The notes under the pieces are model-generated. The model saw nothing but the letters and a program-made list of their open reading frames with translations. It did no database searches and was not told the DNA's origin. From Desulfoscipio geothermicus (GTDB taxonomy: Bacteria; Bacillota; Desulfotomaculia; Desulfotomaculales; Desulfallaceae): a stretch of DNA of 51,406 nucleotides. The DNA lies in assembly GCA_016841645.1 (NCBI GenBank), contig JAENYS010000017.1:1-51406 (forward strand). The letters run 5' to 3'. A program made the position numbers and the translations under genes. Numbering within the stretch: position 1 is the stretch's first letter; every line of letters starts with the position of its first letter. Below, piece after piece: positions 49,832 to 51,406 of the stretch.

Positions 49832-51043
49832 ATGGATACATCAGATTCAAAACTATGGACAAAAGATTTTATTATAATTTCGGCAGCGAATTTTTTTGTT
49901 GGTTTAACCTTTTATTTATTGATGACTAATATAACCGTTTATGCTATTGAAGAATTCAATGCTTCACAAAGTAAGGCAGGTCTTGCTTCCAGTATATTTA
50001 TCATCGGTGCGCTTTTTTTTCGCCTTTTTGCAGGCAAATATATTGAGTCAATTGGACGTAATAGGTTGCTTTTCGGAGGTTTGTCCTTATTTTTGATATC
50101 GGTGCTGTCTTATTTTCCAGTGGAAAACCTGAACTTGCTTTTGTTTGTGCGTTTTATCCACGGGGCGGCCTATGGTGTTTGCACGACAGCCATGGCAACA
50201 GCTGTAATGGACATTATTCCGCGAAAGCGCCTGGGAGAAGGAACAAGTTACTATTCCATGAGCGCTACTCTGGGTACGGCCATTGGACCCTTCGTAGGTG
50301 TTCTTATCAGCCAGCATGCAGGTTTTACAATGGTATTTGCAGCCTGTACCATCTTTTCTTTAACCAGCATAATCATATCTTTATTTTCACATATACCTGA
50401 AGCCCGGGTAAATAAAAAACAGCTTGAGGATATGAAAGGTTTTCAATTTAAAGATTTCCTTGAAGTTAAGGCTATTCCTATTTCTATAATTATCGCCTGT
50501 ATGGGCTTTTTATACTCCGGCGTTATGTCATTTCTTACTTCTTATACAATGGAGATTAACTTAATTGGTGCGGCTAGTTTCTTTTTTCTTATCTATGCTG
50601 TGTTCATATTAATTTCCAGGCCATTCACCGGTCGGTTGTTTGATATTAAAGGGGCGAATCCGGTTATTTATCCGGCGCTGATAACTTTTGCGTTGGGTCT
50701 GCTATTACTCAGTCAAACCCGGCACAGTTTTACTTTGCTGATGGCCGGGGGGATAATTGGCCTTGGATATGGGACGATGGTATCTTGCTGCCAGGCCATT
50801 GCGATAAAGGAATCACCCCGGCATCGCATTGGGCTTGCCACGTCAACCTTTTTTATTTGCCTGGATGGAGGGGTGGGAATTGGTCCTTTTATGCTGGGAT
50901 ATATGATTCCTATAGTTGGTTTTCGCGGCATGTATATGGCACTGGCTGCTTTGGTATTGGCATGCGTCTTTTTATACTATATATTGCACGGCAATAAGGA
51001 GTCACGGAAACAAGGGGACGATTATGCTACTTCCTGTCGCTAA
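49832..51043 (+). CDS. MFS transporter
   Basis: 403 aa, 12 predicted membrane segments. Typical MFS features are the first-half loop GKYIESIGRNRLLFGG, the start-of-helix pattern FARFIHG-like RFIHGAAYGVCTTAMATAVM and the second-half loop GRLFDIKGANP. It resembles the drug/unknown-substrate DHA1-like branch; the substrate is not readable. The ATG 49832 has GGTAGGTGGG upstream; the open frame extends into the kinase gene without a ribosome site. It has its own promoter. Confidence 0.85.
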   Translation: MDTSDSKLWTKDFIIISAANFFVGLTFYLLMTNITVYAIEEFNASQSKAGLASSIFIIGALFFRLFAGKYIESIGRNRLLFGGLSLFLISVLSYFPVENLNLLLFVRFIHGAAYGVCTTAMATAVMDIIPRKRLGEGTSYYSMSATLGTAIGPFVGVLISQHAGFTMVFAACTIFSLTSIIISLFSHIPEARVNKKQLEDMKGFQFKDFLEVKAIPISIIIACMGFLYSGVMSFLTSYTMEINLIGAASFFFLIYAVFILISRPFTGRLFDIKGANPVIYPALITFALGLLLLSQTRHSFTLLMAGGIIGLGYGTMVSCCQAIAIKESPRHRIGLATSTFFICLDGGVGIGPFMLGYMIPIVGFRGMYMALAALVLACVFLYYILHGNKESRKQGDDYATSCR

Positions 51044-51296
51044 TAACTACAACTTACTTTAATTTCGCTCCGGATGAGTTTTATGGAGAACCTGAATGGA
51101 TCAAGAAGATTATGAACTGAATGATATGAAAGTATTAGCAAGATATATTTTGTAAGATAGTATAAAATACCTGTTGCAAAATATCATTTAAAGTGATATT
51201 ATTACAAATGTCGCCGCAACAATAGCGGTGCAATAAACTAAACGAGTATAAAACTGGTAAAAGAAGAACAAGCTCAAAGGCAACCACAAATTGCCA
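51044..51296. other. Gene-free stretch before an rRNA promoter
   Basis: No gene is visible in this AT-rich segment. It contains an inverted repeat (AATATCA...TGATATT, about 51180-51202), which may end the MFS transcript. Confidence 0.4.
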
Positions 51297-51326
51297 TTGA
51301 CACAGACGGACACAAAGTGCTATAAT
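51297..51326 (+). promoter_or_regulatory. Strong promoter, probably rrn P
   Basis: TTGACA (51297-51302), 18 bp, TATAAT (51321-51326), both perfect consensus. Confidence 0.8.
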
Positions 51327-51332
51327 ACAATT

Positions 51333-51406
51333 CCGGTCGCAAAACGGCCGCACGGTCCTTGAAAACTAAACAGTGCAAACGAGATGCAAAACGGGCGTCG
51401 TTCGTG
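51333..51406 (+). other. rRNA operon leader (16S gene beyond the window)
   Basis: The segment GGTCCTTGAAAACTAAACAG followed by TGCAAACGAG is the leader commonly seen just before 16S rRNA genes in Firmicutes. No 16S sequence itself is inside the window. Confidence 0.65.

Overview
The window looks like the chromosome of an anaerobic, spore-forming, low-to-medium GC Firmicute, most likely a Desulfotomaculum/Pelotomaculum-type member of the Peptococcaceae. This placement is inferred from gene content, not from a marker gene: an alpha/beta small acid-soluble spore protein, a KinA-like sporulation-type kinase, several 4Fe-4S proteins including a small 2[4Fe-4S] ferredoxin, a sigma/DUF1659/DUF2922/YvrJ cassette, strong GGAGG ribosome sites with frequent GTG and TTG starts, and consensus sigma-A promoters.

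Layout. 1-1690 is a graveyard of two transposases. 1817-5086 is a tight capE-capF-capG operon for UDP-N-acetyl-L-fucosamine, followed by a scar made of ugd and epimerase pieces (5091-5586). 5783-8055 holds an HTH protein and a small sigma-like/DUF1659/DUF2922/YvrJ cassette. 8068-11778 (minus strand) holds a DegT aminotransferase, a SufS-like class V aminotransferase and a queuosine-precursor transporter under a preQ1-I riboswitch. 11824-24420 is a surface-polysaccharide region: GT2, Wzx-like flippase, a LysM/carbohydrate-binding protein, a secreted multidomain protein, a Wzy-GT4 fusion, a GT4, a GNAT and a deacetylase-like protein. From 24.6 kb on come housekeeping genes: glutamine synthetase, PepF, a uridine-kinase-like protein, ferredoxin, HIT protein, tRNA-His/Gln/Lys, SASP, DUF763, pyrE, a c-di-AMP riboswitch with NlpC/P60, a TudS-like protein, TypA, a beta-propeller protein, a BsuPI protein, a sensor kinase and an MFS transporter. 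The window ends in the promoter and leader of what should be an rRNA operon.

The outstanding feature is a dispersed 25-bp REP-like repeat (GGGGTCAGACC + TTGACATTTGACAC/T). There are 15 half-copies: three palindromic pairs (REPINs) and nine others, two of which flank, in inverted orientation, a REP-associated tyrosine transposase (RAYT) at 26045-26986. RAYT and flanks form a 1052-bp unit (26013-27064). The repeat carries a consensus -35 hexamer (TTGACA) that sits 17 bp from a TATAAT in front of the transposase itself. The same hexamer may also supply the promoter of a HAD phosphatase. Copies lie at gene ends, where they supply the last codons and usually the stop codon of five proteins, and in the leaders of a sigma-like gene and of a preQ1-riboswitch gene. 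Together this looks like a RAYT-REPIN system that rewires gene ends and leaders in a Firmicute. It is the best candidate here for a little-described system.
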